This document shows positions 33,159 to 41,411 of a stretch of 64,000 nucleotides of DNA, piece after piece. This DNA comes from Pseudomonadota bacterium (lineage in GTDB: Bacteria > Verrucomicrobiota > Verrucomicrobiia > Limisphaerales > SXTU01): contig RFVF01000005.1 of assembly GCA_009922615.1 (NCBI GenBank), forward strand, positions 1 to 64,000. The letters run 5' to 3'. The position numbers and the translations under genes were made by a program. Numbering within the stretch: the first letter of the stretch is position 1; every line of letters begins with the position of its first letter. The notes below the pieces were generated by a model. It did not search any database. It was not told the origin of the DNA and worked only from the letters and a program-made list of their open reading frames with translations.

Positions 33159-33175
33159 AGCCACAAGAGCGGCCC

Positions 33176-33203
33176 AATCTAGGGAGGAGCCGCACTTTGG
33201 CAA
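33176..33203 (-). promoter_or_regulatory. Candidate promoter of the yajC-secDF operon
   Basis: On the minus strand TTGCCA (33203-33198), a 16-base spacer and TAGATT (33181-33176) precede the yajC ATG by 17 bases. Confidence 0.5.
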
Positions 33204-33287
33204 GCTTAACCTCTGCCGAGCGGATGCGTTGACGCGCGGGAGAGGGCCGTGGCCGGCTCGGGTGCGATCTCCGTGCTTTCGCCTGTC

Positions 33288-34574
33288 CTACCCGGTGGAC
33301 GGCGGAGGCGATTCCACCGGGCAAGGCTTGCGCGCCGGCCACTGGAGTGGCTCCACGGGGCCCAGAACGAATGCGTATATCGCCGCGCCACTGAGCACCA
33401 CTCCCGCCGCGACGACGAAGGCCCAGAAGAACTCGCCGGTCTGCTCCACCACCAAGCCGGTGATCGCCGGGGCGGCGACGCCCGCCATGTTGGCGATGCA
33501 GTTTTGCAGGCCCGTCCATTTTCCCACGGCGGCCGGTCCGGCGATGGTTTGCGAAATGGCCCAATGGCTGGATGCAAAAATCCCGTAGCTGAGGCACGCG
33601 AGCATCAGGATTACCATCGCACCAGTTGATCCCGGCACAAACACCACGCCCACCACCACGGTGGCACAGCCGAGCCCAACTATCGTGCACGTCTTGCGCA
33701 CCTTGGTCGGAGTGCCCCCCGCCGCGATCGCGCGGTCCGCCAGCCAACCAGTGGTCATGGTGGCTCCCGCCGTCACGCAATACGCCGCCGCGCTGATCGA
33801 GGCCATCTCCTCCATGGAAAAACCGCGCGCCTTGACGAGGTAGAACGGCAGCCAAGTCAGCAGGAAATACCAAAAGTAGTTACCGCAGAATTGTCCCAGA
33901 AAGGTCGCCCACGCGGATCGTTGCGCCAGAATCTCCCCGAAGCTGGGGCCCTCGTCTGCGCCTGTCTGGCCCGTGCTCCGTGCCCGGGGCATCCAGAGCA
34001 GCCAGGCTGGCAACCAGACCAGACTGCCCAATCCCAGGATGACAAAGACCGGTCGCCAGCCATATCGGGCCATGAGCAAGCCGCCCACCAAACTGCCCAG
34101 CGCTGGCCCCACCTTGGTGCCGGCGTCGATCAGGGAGTTGACCAGCCCCCGCTGATGTTCCGGAAAATGCGCGGAAACGATTTTGGAGTAACACGGATAG
34201 GCCACCGATTCGCCCACGCCCAATAGGAGACGAAAAACCAGCAGAGCCGTGAACGTGTTCGCCCATCCGGTCGCCGCCGTTGCGAGCGACCAGGCGAGAA
34301 AGCCCGCCGCCATCACCCACTTCACTTCGTAGCGGTCCACCAGCCAGCCGGAGGCGATTTGCAGAAGCGAATAGGTCCAGAAAAACGCGGACAGCAGCAT
34401 GCCAAGTTGTGCCGGAGGAATGTTCATTTCCGGCACCAGCAGCGGGGCCGCGATGGAAAGACTGCCCCGGTCGATGTAATTGATGGCCACCGACAGCACC
34501 ATCAGCCCCAACACGACCCAGAGCGGGCGCGGAATCCGCAGTTGCAGCAGCGATGGCTCGGCGGGCGCGATCAT
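33288..34574 (-). CDS. Major facilitator superfamily transporter (ACS-like)
   Basis: This 428-residue protein has twelve predicted helices in two halves. The first helix segment ends AINYIDRGSLSIAAPLL, and the motif A region is SGWLVDRYEVKWVM. FRLLLGVGESVAYPCYSKI is typical of the anion:cation symporter family, which imports sugar acids such as galactonate and glucarate. The substrate cannot be told. It is a stand-alone gene on the same strand as the TPR membrane gene behind it (54-base gap). The enolase-superfamily enzyme 2 kb away could be a metabolic partner, but this is speculative. Confidence 0.88.
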   Translation of the reverse strand: MIAPAEPSLLQLRIPRPLWVVLGLMVLSVAINYIDRGSLSIAAPLLVPEMNIPPAQLGMLLSAFFWTYSLLQIASGWLVDRYEVKWVMAAGFLAWSLATAATGWANTFTALLVFRLLLGVGESVAYPCYSKIVSAHFPEHQRGLVNSLIDAGTKVGPALGSLVGGLLMARYGWRPVFVILGLGSLVWLPAWLLWMPRARSTGQTGADEGPSFGEILAQRSAWATFLGQFCGNYFWYFLLTWLPFYLVKARGFSMEEMASISAAAYCVTAGATMTTGWLADRAIAAGGTPTKVRKTCTIVGLGCATVVVGVVFVPGSTGAMVILMLACLSYGIFASSHWAISQTIAGPAAVGKWTGLQNCIANMAGVAAPAITGLVVEQTGEFFWAFVVAAGVVLSGAAIYAFVLGPVEPLQWPARKPCPVESPPPSTG

Positions 34575-34628
34575 CGCAGGGGCTTTCCGGGAGCGCTGGT
34601 TTTCATCGAGGTTGAATTCGCCGGAGAA

Positions 34629-36389
34629 TCAAGGCTTGGGTTGCGCCCGCAACCGCTCCGCAGCGGCGGCGTGTTCGCGGGCGAGTTCGGGCTTGCCCTG
34701 TTTGGTGAAGGCTTCGGCGAGTTGCGCGTGAGCTTCGGCGCTATTGGGTTGAAGTTCGACCGCGCGCAGGAGGTGCTCGATGGCGCGCGGCAGATTGCCC
34801 TGCGCCGATGCGGCGATGCCGTAGTTCAGATGAGCTCCAGCGTGGTCGGGCTTCAGGCGTAACGCGGCTTCAAACGAAATTGCTGCATCATTCCACTGGG
34901 CTAGGCGGGCCAGCGCGTTGCCGAGATTGTAATGCAGTTGAAAGGTCGCGGATGACGGGCTGAGGGCCAAGGCATCGCGATAGCTGGCGACAGCGGCGGC
35001 GTCATCCTCCAGATCAGCGTGGGCGTTGCCGATCTTCAGCAAGGCCTGACTGCGGTAGTGCGGGCTGCGGAGCTTGGCCGCCATGTCGCTGAAGAACGTC
35101 AGATCCCTGTGCCAGATGGCGGTTTGACGCCAGCTCATCACCGCCAGGAGCATTGTCACCGCCACCCCTCCGGCCAGCAGACCTGCCGGTCTCACGCGTT
35201 TCTGCGCGAGTTGCCACAGGACTCCCGTCATCGCCACGGACCAGAGAATGCCATCAATAATGCTGTAGCGGTCATGTGAGTAATGCGGTCGTTCCGTGAG
35301 CCCGAGCATCGGCACCAGGAGGCCGAGATGCGCCAGCCATAGCGCGAACGCACCAGGCCAGCTGAGACGTTTGGCGAAGAGAGTTGCGGTCGTCATCACG
35401 ACGGCGACCGCGCTGAGGACGAACACCGGCTCGGTGAACCGGCTCTCCATCAACAGCGGATAAACCGGGCAGAGGTTCAGCGGAACGAGGGGCTTCCAAG
35501 CATAGTAGGCCCAGAGGTAGCCGGCCTGCATCGCGCGGGCGAAGGGCGGAAAGTTGTCCAGCGTCACCGGTTTGTCCCACGTGCCGGTGACGTGAAAGCG
35601 GCCATACACCGTGCCGGCCACGAGCAGCAGCGAGAGCGCAAGGAACGGGATTTTCTCCCAAATCATGCGTCGTAACTCCGTAAACGAAGTCCAGCGGCGC
35701 AGCGGGTAAAAATCCAACGCGAGCAGCGCGGCCACGAAACCGAGCACGATGGGATAAGCGAGCACGGCCAGCGCGAATATGCCGACGGACAGCCAGTAAG
35801 CCTGCCGTTGTTGTGGGGCGGCCAGTCCCGGCGAATGCGCCCGCAGATAGCTCAACGTCGCCAGCAGCAGAAACAACAGTGACAACCCGTAGGGCAGGCC
35901 CGTCACCCACGCGACGGGTTCGACTCGCAGCGGGTGCACTGCCCAGATCAACGTTCCCAGGGCGGCACAGGAATCGGGGGAAAATGGAGATTTGAGATCT
36001 GAGGTTTGAGGTTTGAGGATCGCTGCTGGTGCCGGGTTGGCTTGAGCGGAAAGTTGCAGCAGGCGGCGCAACAGGAGGAACACCAGCACGCTGTTGACGC
36101 AGTGCAGGAGCACGTTCGCCAGATGATAGCCAAACGAGTTTAGGCCAAAGCATTCATACACCAGCGCCCACGCGAGCCACGAGAGTGGTTTGTAGCGGAT
36201 CGCTTGCTCGAAGTCCGTGAACATCCAGCGCAGGTTGGCCGCCGTGAGGCCTTGCACATGCGGGTTCTCGAAGACATTGATGTCGTCGTCCCAGCGGAGA
36301 AACCCGGCTTCGAGTGTGTTGAAGAACACCCCGAACACGATTGCAACCAGCGCGAGGAGCAACCCAGCGGTGCGGTGGTGTGGACGCAT
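34629..36389 (-). CDS. Multi-pass membrane protein with C-terminal TPRs (TMTC/GT-C-like)
   Basis: The protein has 586 residues. The N-terminal part has about ten membrane helices. The first large loop carries FLRWDDDINVFENPHVQGL, the Asp-rich signature of GT-C-like O-mannosyltransferase relatives (TMTC family), and AVHPLRVEPVAWVTG is also family-typical. The C-terminal third (about 430-575) has three or four TPRs (e.g. NYGIAASAQGNLPRAIEHLL). A glycosyltransferase role using a lipid-linked sugar is plausible but unproven. Residues around 120-135 (ILKPQTSDLKSPF) are encoded by repeat-like DNA inserted in frame in a loop. Confidence 0.8.
   Translation of the reverse strand: MRPHHRTAGLLLALVAIVFGVFFNTLEAGFLRWDDDINVFENPHVQGLTAANLRWMFTDFEQAIRYKPLSWLAWALVYECFGLNSFGYHLANVLLHCVNSVLVFLLLRRLLQLSAQANPAPAAILKPQTSDLKSPFSPDSCAALGTLIWAVHPLRVEPVAWVTGLPYGLSLLFLLLATLSYLRAHSPGLAAPQQRQAYWLSVGIFALAVLAYPIVLGFVAALLALDFYPLRRWTSFTELRRMIWEKIPFLALSLLLVAGTVYGRFHVTGTWDKPVTLDNFPPFARAMQAGYLWAYYAWKPLVPLNLCPVYPLLMESRFTEPVFVLSAVAVVMTTATLFAKRLSWPGAFALWLAHLGLLVPMLGLTERPHYSHDRYSIIDGILWSVAMTGVLWQLAQKRVRPAGLLAGGVAVTMLLAVMSWRQTAIWHRDLTFFSDMAAKLRSPHYRSQALLKIGNAHADLEDDAAAVASYRDALALSPSSATFQLHYNLGNALARLAQWNDAAISFEAALRLKPDHAGAHLNYGIAASAQGNLPRAIEHLLRAVELQPNSAEAHAQLAEAFTKQGKPELAREHAAAAERLRAQPKP
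35984..36021. repeat. In-frame tandem GAGGTTT words in the TPR membrane gene
   Basis: GGTTTGAGGTTTGAGG and the preceding GATTTGAGATCT are degenerate copies of one AT-richer word. They encode the KPQTSDLKS stretch on the minus strand. Confidence 0.55.
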
Positions 36390-36423
36390 GGTCAGGGCAG
36401 GGGAGGTGAGGGAGGAAAATCGC

Positions 36424-36518
36424 GATTAAGATTATGAGTGAGATCAAGAATTTGAGCAGCGGCCAAACGCGCACTCGACTTCATGCTCTTACTCATACTC
36501 AGGTTCTTCATCTTAATC
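36424..36518. repeat. 95-bp palindromic element with perfect 9-bp ends
   Basis: GATTAAGAT (36424-36432) is the exact reverse complement of 36510-36518. Inside, both arms contain ATGAGT-type words (ATTATGAGTGAGATCAAGAA on the left; TGAGTATGAGTAAGAG on the other strand at the right). It lies between the TPR membrane gene and the enolase-superfamily gene. Confidence 0.65.
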
Positions 36519-36527
36519 CCCCTTTCC

Positions 36528-37967
36528 TCACTCCCATTCCCACGCATCCGCGTGGGTGAACTGGCTCGTGTTCAACAGGGACTTCACCCCGAACGCCGCC
36601 TCGTTCACCGAGCCGAGCGCAACCCGCCCGCGCTCGATTGTCAGCGTCGGCCAACCAGCGGGGCTGGGATGATAGAGATCGAAATGCGAGCGCAGGATTT
36701 CCTCCTGCACGGCGCGCGGAAATTCCGCCAACCCCGCATTGTAATGGTGGCCGTTGCGCTCGACGCTCTTGATGCCCAGCGCGGCGCAGACGGCGAGGTC
36801 TTGGAGCAACGCCACCGGGCCGACATTGCACAGGTCTTCGCCGCTCATCAGCAGCGGGCGCACGGGCTGCTGGCGCTGGCGCTGTTCGAGCAGGCAGCGG
36901 TTCGCGATGCCTTTGATGACACCCTTGCAGTTTTTGTGACTCGTGCCGTCGTAGCCCAGGGCGAGCGCGGTGGGGAGGCTGTGCAATTCGCCGTCAGACT
37001 CGTCGATGATGAACGGAGGGCGCTCCGGCCAGTCCGCGAGCGTGGCGGCGGCGCTCCGGTTGAGTGCGATGGAGCGGTGCAGCGGTTGCTCGACGAACAG
37101 CAGCTTGGCCAGAAACCCCTTCAACGCATCGTCCGCCCGCAGGGTTTCCCAAAATTGCCGGAATTCGGCGAACGAGCGGAACTGTTCATTGCCGTCCATC
37201 GAGAACGCAAAATCACCGCCACATTCCGTCTGCAGGACTTGGGCGATCTTCCTCAGTCGGTCCGCGTCGTGCGCCGGTTCGCCGTTCACCTTGAGTTTGA
37301 AATGGCGGAGCCCGTAAAAGCGGATGCTCGCGGCTAGCGACTGCGGCAGGCCGTCGGTCAATTGCTCGCCGCGCGCGATGTCCTGATCCGTGAGCGGATC
37401 GCTCAGGCCCACGGTGTGGCGCACGATGATCTCGCTGTGCGGGCGCGCGGGCAGCCAGGCGGACGGCGCGAAGCCGGCCAGCTCCGGATGCAGTTCCCCT
37501 AGTCGGAGGTCAAAATCGTTGTCGAGCACTGCGCGGTGAAACGGCTTGGCGGTGGCCCGGCAGAAAGCGTCTATCACAGCACGTTCGACGAGCGAGGTGC
37601 CGAAGTGCGCGAGCGGCGGCGGTTTGTTTTCCGCATGCGCCCAGGCCGTTTGTGAATCGTGCACGTGGAGCCACAGGTCAAACACGCTCGGTGCGTTCTG
37701 GCCTTCCACCGTCTCCAGCGCGACCTCGATCACGTCGAGCATCTCGTGGATTTCGTCGAGCACGTCCCGCTGCGGGTCTTTGGTGAACCACTTGGGCGGC
37801 AGCAGATCCGCCGCCACGCCCAGCACCGGCGGCCGACCGTTGATCTCCAGCGCCACGCGCACGAATGCCATCGGCATGTGCGTCATGGTGGCGATGCCGT
37901 ATTTGAACGGCATGCGCGTGTGTAAATTGTGGAGGTGCAAATCGCCCTCGCAGACCCGGATGTTCAC
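36528..37967 (-). CDS. Enolase-superfamily (mandelate racemase/muconate lactonizing-like) enzyme
   Basis: The protein has 479 residues from a GTG at 37967; the frame stays open to 38306, but that part overlaps the divergent gene. The barrel residues expected of the superfamily are present: K-x-K in HFKLKVNGE, metal-ligand Asp in SMDGNEQF, Glu in LLFVEQPL, acidic residues in IIDESDGEL and a Lys in GTSHKNCKGV. These enzymes abstract a proton alpha to a carboxylate and then eliminate, racemise or cyclise; the substrate cannot be deduced. It is longer than typical members (~370-400) because of an extended N-terminal capping domain. It is divergent from a secreted Gfo/Idh gene. Confidence 0.82.
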   Translation of the reverse strand: MNIRVCEGDLHLHNLHTRMPFKYGIATMTHMPMAFVRVALEINGRPPVLGVAADLLPPKWFTKDPQRDVLDEIHEMLDVIEVALETVEGQNAPSVFDLWLHVHDSQTAWAHAENKPPPLAHFGTSLVERAVIDAFCRATAKPFHRAVLDNDFDLRLGELHPELAGFAPSAWLPARPHSEIIVRHTVGLSDPLTDQDIARGEQLTDGLPQSLAASIRFYGLRHFKLKVNGEPAHDADRLRKIAQVLQTECGGDFAFSMDGNEQFRSFAEFRQFWETLRADDALKGFLAKLLFVEQPLHRSIALNRSAAATLADWPERPPFIIDESDGELHSLPTALALGYDGTSHKNCKGVIKGIANRCLLEQRQRQQPVRPLLMSGEDLCNVGPVALLQDLAVCAALGIKSVERNGHHYNAGLAEFPRAVQEEILRSHFDLYHPSPAGWPTLTIERGRVALGSVNEAAFGVKSLLNTSQFTHADAWEWE

Positions 37968-38073
37968 GGGCGGAGTGTAAGTGGTGGCCGGGCCGAGGGC
38001 CAGCCTCCGTCGGTGCCCGCGAATTTTCCTGGCCAGCGCGTGGTCGAAAGCTCGCGTCCGAAAAACCACCAAC

Positions 38074-39036
38074 ATGAAACGAACCTTCCTCGCTCTGAGT
38101 TTAGCCGCCCTCGTCCTGCCCGCCGCCGCCGCCGACCTGCGCATCGGCATGATCGGCCTGGACACGTCGCACGTGCCGGCGTTTACCGAGATTCTCAACA
38201 ACCCGCAGAACAAGAAACACGTGCCCGGCGCGAAGGTTGTCGCGGCCTTCAAGGGTGGCAGCCCGGACATCGAGTCCAGCGCCTCCCGCGTGGACGGTTT
38301 CACCAAGACCCTCGTTGAGAAATACGGCGTCAGGCTCTACGACTCCATCGAAGAGATGTGCAAAAACGTGGACGCCGTCATGATCGAAAGCGTGGACGGC
38401 CGTCCGCACTTGGCACAGGCCATCCCCGTCATCAAGGCGAAGAAACCGCTCTTCCTCGACAAGCCCATGGGCGGCTCGCTCAAGGACGTCCTGGAAATCT
38501 TCCGCCTCGCCAAGGAAGCCAACGTGCCCGTCTGGAGCTCCTCTTCCCTTCGCTACGGCAAAGGCATCCCCGCCGTGCGCGCCGGCTCCATCGGCAAAGT
38601 TAACTACGCCGAGACCAGCAGCCCCGCGAGCCTGGAGAAAACGCACCCGGACCTTTTCTGGTATGGCGTGCATGGCTGCGAAGCCCTCTTTGCCGTGATG
38701 GGCACGGGTTGCGAAAGCGTCAAGCGTGGCAAGACCGAGGACGGCCGCATCGAGGTCATCGGCAAATGGAAAGGTGGCCGCACCGGCATCTTCCGCGAAG
38801 CCAAGACTTACGTCGGCATCGCCAAAGGCGAAAAAGGCGAAGCCGTGGTTGGCGCCTACGACGGATACGACCCGCTGGTCGTCGAGGTCATCAAGGCCTT
38901 CCAGTCCGGCATCGTGCCCGTGAAGGCCGAGGAAACCATCGAGCTCTTCGCGTTCATGGAAGCGGCCGACGAGAGCAAGCGCCGTGGCGGTGCGGAGGTC
39001 ACGCTCGCCGAAGTTCTCAAAAAGGCCGGCAAGTAA
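38074..39036 (+). CDS. Gfo/Idh/MocA-family oxidoreductase with signal peptide
   Basis: The protein has 320 residues. Residues 1-20 (KRTFLALSLAALVLPAAAA) form a signal peptide, so the protein is probably exported, as is common for this family in Verrucomicrobia and Planctomycetes. The Rossmann start is DLRIGMIGLDTSHV, with a non-standard Gly-rich turn. The usual E-K-P motif appears as FLDKPMGGS. The C-terminal domain is short. Relatives oxidise or hydrolyse sugars and inositols with bound NAD(P). No C-terminal catalytic His is obvious to me. It faces the enolase-superfamily gene across a 106-base divergent spacer and may share its regulation. Confidence 0.85.
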   Translation: MKRTFLALSLAALVLPAAAADLRIGMIGLDTSHVPAFTEILNNPQNKKHVPGAKVVAAFKGGSPDIESSASRVDGFTKTLVEKYGVRLYDSIEEMCKNVDAVMIESVDGRPHLAQAIPVIKAKKPLFLDKPMGGSLKDVLEIFRLAKEANVPVWSSSSLRYGKGIPAVRAGSIGKVNYAETSSPASLEKTHPDLFWYGVHGCEALFAVMGTGCESVKRGKTEDGRIEVIGKWKGGRTGIFREAKTYVGIAKGEKGEAVVGAYDGYDPLVVEVIKAFQSGIVPVKAEETIELFAFMEAADESKRRGGAEVTLAEVLKKAGK

Positions 39037-39218
39037 ACTAGCTTCAGCGCGGCGTCACCGGGCAGCCCGCGCAAATGCACCAAACTTTTTCCCGTGGCTT
39101 TATTGACGGCGTTTGGCAGTCTTCGCCCGCCTTTCGAGTGCAGGGTTTCACGGGCTGAGAATACTGGATCAGCAGCCCAGATCGTCACTCGCAAGTGCTG
39201 TGGTCTTCCGGCCCCAAT

Positions 39219-39293
39219 GCCAGTTTAGCTCAGTGGTAGAGCAACGGTTTTGTAAACCGTCGGTCGTCGGTTCAAATCCGACAACTGGCTCCA
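39219..39293 (+). tRNA. tRNA-Thr (anticodon TGT)
   Basis: This is a 75-base tRNA. The acceptor stem is GCCAGTT pairing with AACTGGC, the discriminator is T and CCA is encoded. The D-arm contains AGCTCAGTGGTAGAGC. The anticodon arm is ACGGT-TTTGTAA-ACCGT with anticodon TGT, decoding ACN. The TΨC arm contains GGTTCAAATCC. It is a single gene with no other tRNA beside it. Confidence 0.97.
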
Positions 39294-39419
39294 CTTTCTT
39301 ATCAAGGACTTAGGTTGATTCAGCGGCTTTGAAGGGGGGATTGAATTCGGGAACGGGCGGGGCTTGAACCGATTGGCCGCTGTTGGCGGGGAAGTTGCCG
39401 GCAAGAGAAACGTGACCGC

Positions 39420-39556
39420 TCTCCCTCACCCCGGCCCTCTCCCGCTGGGAGAGGGATGAAGTTCGACCGCCACGGGCGCTGCGCGACGCGCCCCGGAAGA
39501 CGACGCGGCCAGGCCGGCTCCCCTCTCCCGGCGGGAGAGGGAAAGGGTGAGAGAGA
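39420..39556. repeat. 137-bp element with 36-bp CTCTCCC-rich terminal inverted repeats
   Basis: The left arm 39420-39455 begins TCTCCCTCACCCC. The right arm 39521-39556, read on the other strand, begins TCTCTCTCACCCT. About 31 of 36 positions match. Each arm is itself a small hairpin (CCCTCTCCCGC-GGGAGAGGG type). Similar CCCTCTCCC/GGGAGAGGG elements are widespread in environmental bacterial genomes. The rest of the 324-base gap between tRNA-Thr and the DUF6714-like gene shows nothing recognisable. Confidence 0.75.
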
Positions 39557-39617
39557 ACGGCGACGGGGTGATGAGACTGATTGACAGAAGCCGCTGGGCA
39601 GCGGCGTTGAGCGAAGT

Positions 39618-40094
39618 CTAGCCCCGCGCGTCCTCTTCTTCACTCCTCCAGTAGGTTGCCAGAGCCCTCTCGATTTCCGGCCAATCATACTCGTGTTCTG
39701 GATCGCCTCGCCTGAACAGCAAGAACTCACGAACTGCTTCCTTCTGTGCTGCCGAGAGCATCGACAACTGACTCTTGCTGTGATCAGACAAGTCCGTCAG
39801 ATGGAAAATGAACGACGTGCGGTCCAAGCCGCCCTGCAACTCGGCAATCAAGAACGCCGGCAGATGAAAGCGCATCCCTTCTGCATCGAAGAACGAGAGG
39901 CTGCTAGAACACTCGTTGAGGTCGGCGACGCGAAGTAGTGTCCAATCGAGCTTCTCGTCCCGAAGGCGTTCCTCCAAACCTTTCCTTCCCCCGTCCTTGG
40001 CCTGCCCTTGTTGCAAGCCAACGCCATTGCCGAGGGGCACGCCTCGGAACGCATCGCGAATCTTCAGGACAACACTTTCCTTCGTAGGAGGCAT
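39618..40094 (-). CDS. DUF6714-like hypothetical protein
   Basis: The protein has 158 residues and no membrane segment. It resembles the DUF6714 family in its opening (VVLKIRDAFRGVPLGNGVGL, then a Q-A-x-D pattern) and in a second block, SSLSFFDAEGMRFHLPAFL, followed by a helical tail. The function is unknown; such proteins often occur singly or near immunity-type genes. Base composition is visibly lower in G+C than most neighbours, which may indicate recent acquisition. It begins four bases after the stop of the FG-GAP gene on the same strand, so it may be co-transcribed with it. Confidence 0.75.
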   Translation of the reverse strand: MPPTKESVVLKIRDAFRGVPLGNGVGLQQGQAKDGGRKGLEERLRDEKLDWTLLRVADLNECSSSLSFFDAEGMRFHLPAFLIAELQGGLDRTSFIFHLTDLSDHSKSQLSMLSAAQKEAVREFLLFRRGDPEHEYDWPEIERALATYWRSEEEDARG

Positions 40095-40098
40095 CTAC

Positions 40099-41271
40099 TC
40101 ACTTCCCCGTCTCATTCCACAGGATGCGCAGGTTCTTCGTCGCCCGACCAGCGAGGATGAGGTCGGGCTTACCGTCGCCGTTGAGGTCGGCGGACTTCAT
40201 GTCTTCGATGGCCACTTCGGCGCCGGAGAGTTCGGACTTGCGCCACTGCTTGCCGTCCTTGTCCAACGGCGTGAGGAGCCGCACGCCGGGCACGCCCTTG
40301 GGGTTCATCCCGCGCCAGCCGATCGCAATCTGGTCACTGCCGGTGCCGAGGAAATCGTTCACCACGACGGCGTGGCCGTCCTTGAGCGTGTCGTCGAGGA
40401 CAAGGCGCGGCCAGAGGCCCTTGTTGTTCGCGGGCTGGGTGTAAACGGCGCTGGTGGTGCCGTGCATCGGCTCGATGGTGGCAAAGAAACGCGTGCCGTT
40501 GGGGAGCTTGCCGTCGCGGACCTCGCCGGTCCATTGGTCGGAATACTGGCGCTTCTTCCATGCGCCGGTGCTGCGGCCCATGAACCAAACGCCTTCCTTC
40601 GCGCCGACGAGCAGCTCGTGCTCGGGGTCGTTGTCCCAATTGATGGGCTGGAAGTTATGGCTCGCGTGGGTGAAGTCGCTGACGAGGGAGAGCTTCCAGG
40701 GGTCGTGGGGATTGGCGGGCGGCGTGTAGCAATAGACTTTGCTGCCGTCGCCCTCGTTGTTCTTGTTGCCGCGCCCGTGCAGCGGTTTGACGATGAGTTC
40801 CCACGCACCGCTCGGAGCCTTGACCCAGTGCATCCGGTGAACGGTCGGCTCGTGGTGCAGGCGGATGGCTTCCCACTTTTGCGTGCGGTCCTTGGGCGCG
40901 ACGAGGTAGAAGACCGCGCCGCTTTTGTTGGTGTCGCTGGTCTCGCCGGGGTTCCAGCCCGCACCGACGGCGATCTCGCACTTGCCGTCGCCGTCAATGT
41001 CCTGGGCAGCGATGCAGACGTTGTCCTGCGGGGTGAGGTTCTCGGCGATGATGTGCTTCTTCCAGTCGGGGTTGTGATACCACTGGATAGTGTTCTTGTC
41101 GGCGAGGAGGATGTCAGGCTTGCCGTCGCCGTCCACGTCCGCGATGGCGATGCCGTAGCCGATGTTCACGGCGGTATCAATGTCCTGCACTCGGAACTTG
41201 GGCTGCGGCGGCTCGGCGGCGAAAGCCGTGGCGGCGGTGAGGGACAGGCAGGTGAGGAGCAGAGTTTTCAT
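40099..41271 (-). CDS. Secreted FG-GAP/VCBS-repeat beta-propeller protein
   Basis: The protein has 390 residues with a signal peptide (KTLLLTCLSLTAATAFA). At least three calcium-binding FG-GAP loops are visible: IADVDGDGKPDILLA, AQDIDGDGKCEIAVG and SADLNGDGKPDLILAG. Further propeller blades lie between them. The fold is an integrin-like seven-bladed propeller, and such proteins are abundant secreted or surface proteins in this phylum with unknown ligands. The ATG at 41271 starts the signal peptide. No catalytic motif is visible. Confidence 0.88.
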   Translation of the reverse strand: MKTLLLTCLSLTAATAFAAEPPQPKFRVQDIDTAVNIGYGIAIADVDGDGKPDILLADKNTIQWYHNPDWKKHIIAENLTPQDNVCIAAQDIDGDGKCEIAVGAGWNPGETSDTNKSGAVFYLVAPKDRTQKWEAIRLHHEPTVHRMHWVKAPSGAWELIVKPLHGRGNKNNEGDGSKVYCYTPPANPHDPWKLSLVSDFTHASHNFQPINWDNDPEHELLVGAKEGVWFMGRSTGAWKKRQYSDQWTGEVRDGKLPNGTRFFATIEPMHGTTSAVYTQPANNKGLWPRLVLDDTLKDGHAVVVNDFLGTGSDQIAIGWRGMNPKGVPGVRLLTPLDKDGKQWRKSELSGAEVAIEDMKSADLNGDGKPDLILAGRATKNLRILWNETGK

Positions 41272-41375
41272 AGCGAGTGGCAGGGAGCGTATGGACCGGC
41301 GGTGGGGAGGTCAATCACTGGCCACGGGAGGCCAAAATAGTGGGCAACCCTTTTCTGGAGCGTGTGCCAAATTCA

Positions 41376-41402
41376 TTGCCCGACGGCGGGCGGACCGATA
41401 AT
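41376..41402 (+). promoter_or_regulatory. Candidate promoter nine bases before the aminotransferase start
   Basis: TTGCCC at 41376-41381, a 15-base spacer and GATAAT at 41397-41402 lead to the ATG at 41412. The -10 match is good, the spacer short, and the resulting transcript would be nearly leaderless. Confidence 0.45.
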
Positions 41403-41411
41403 TTCCCGGCG

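Noticed and set aside
39420-39556. CRISPR-like spaced repeats
   Set aside because: There are only two copies, in inverted orientation, with no regular spacers or cas genes.
39916-41340. Plus-strand frame of ~470 codons opposite the FG-GAP protein
   Set aside because: The minus strand encodes a signal peptide and three calcium loops; the plus frame has no recognisable features.
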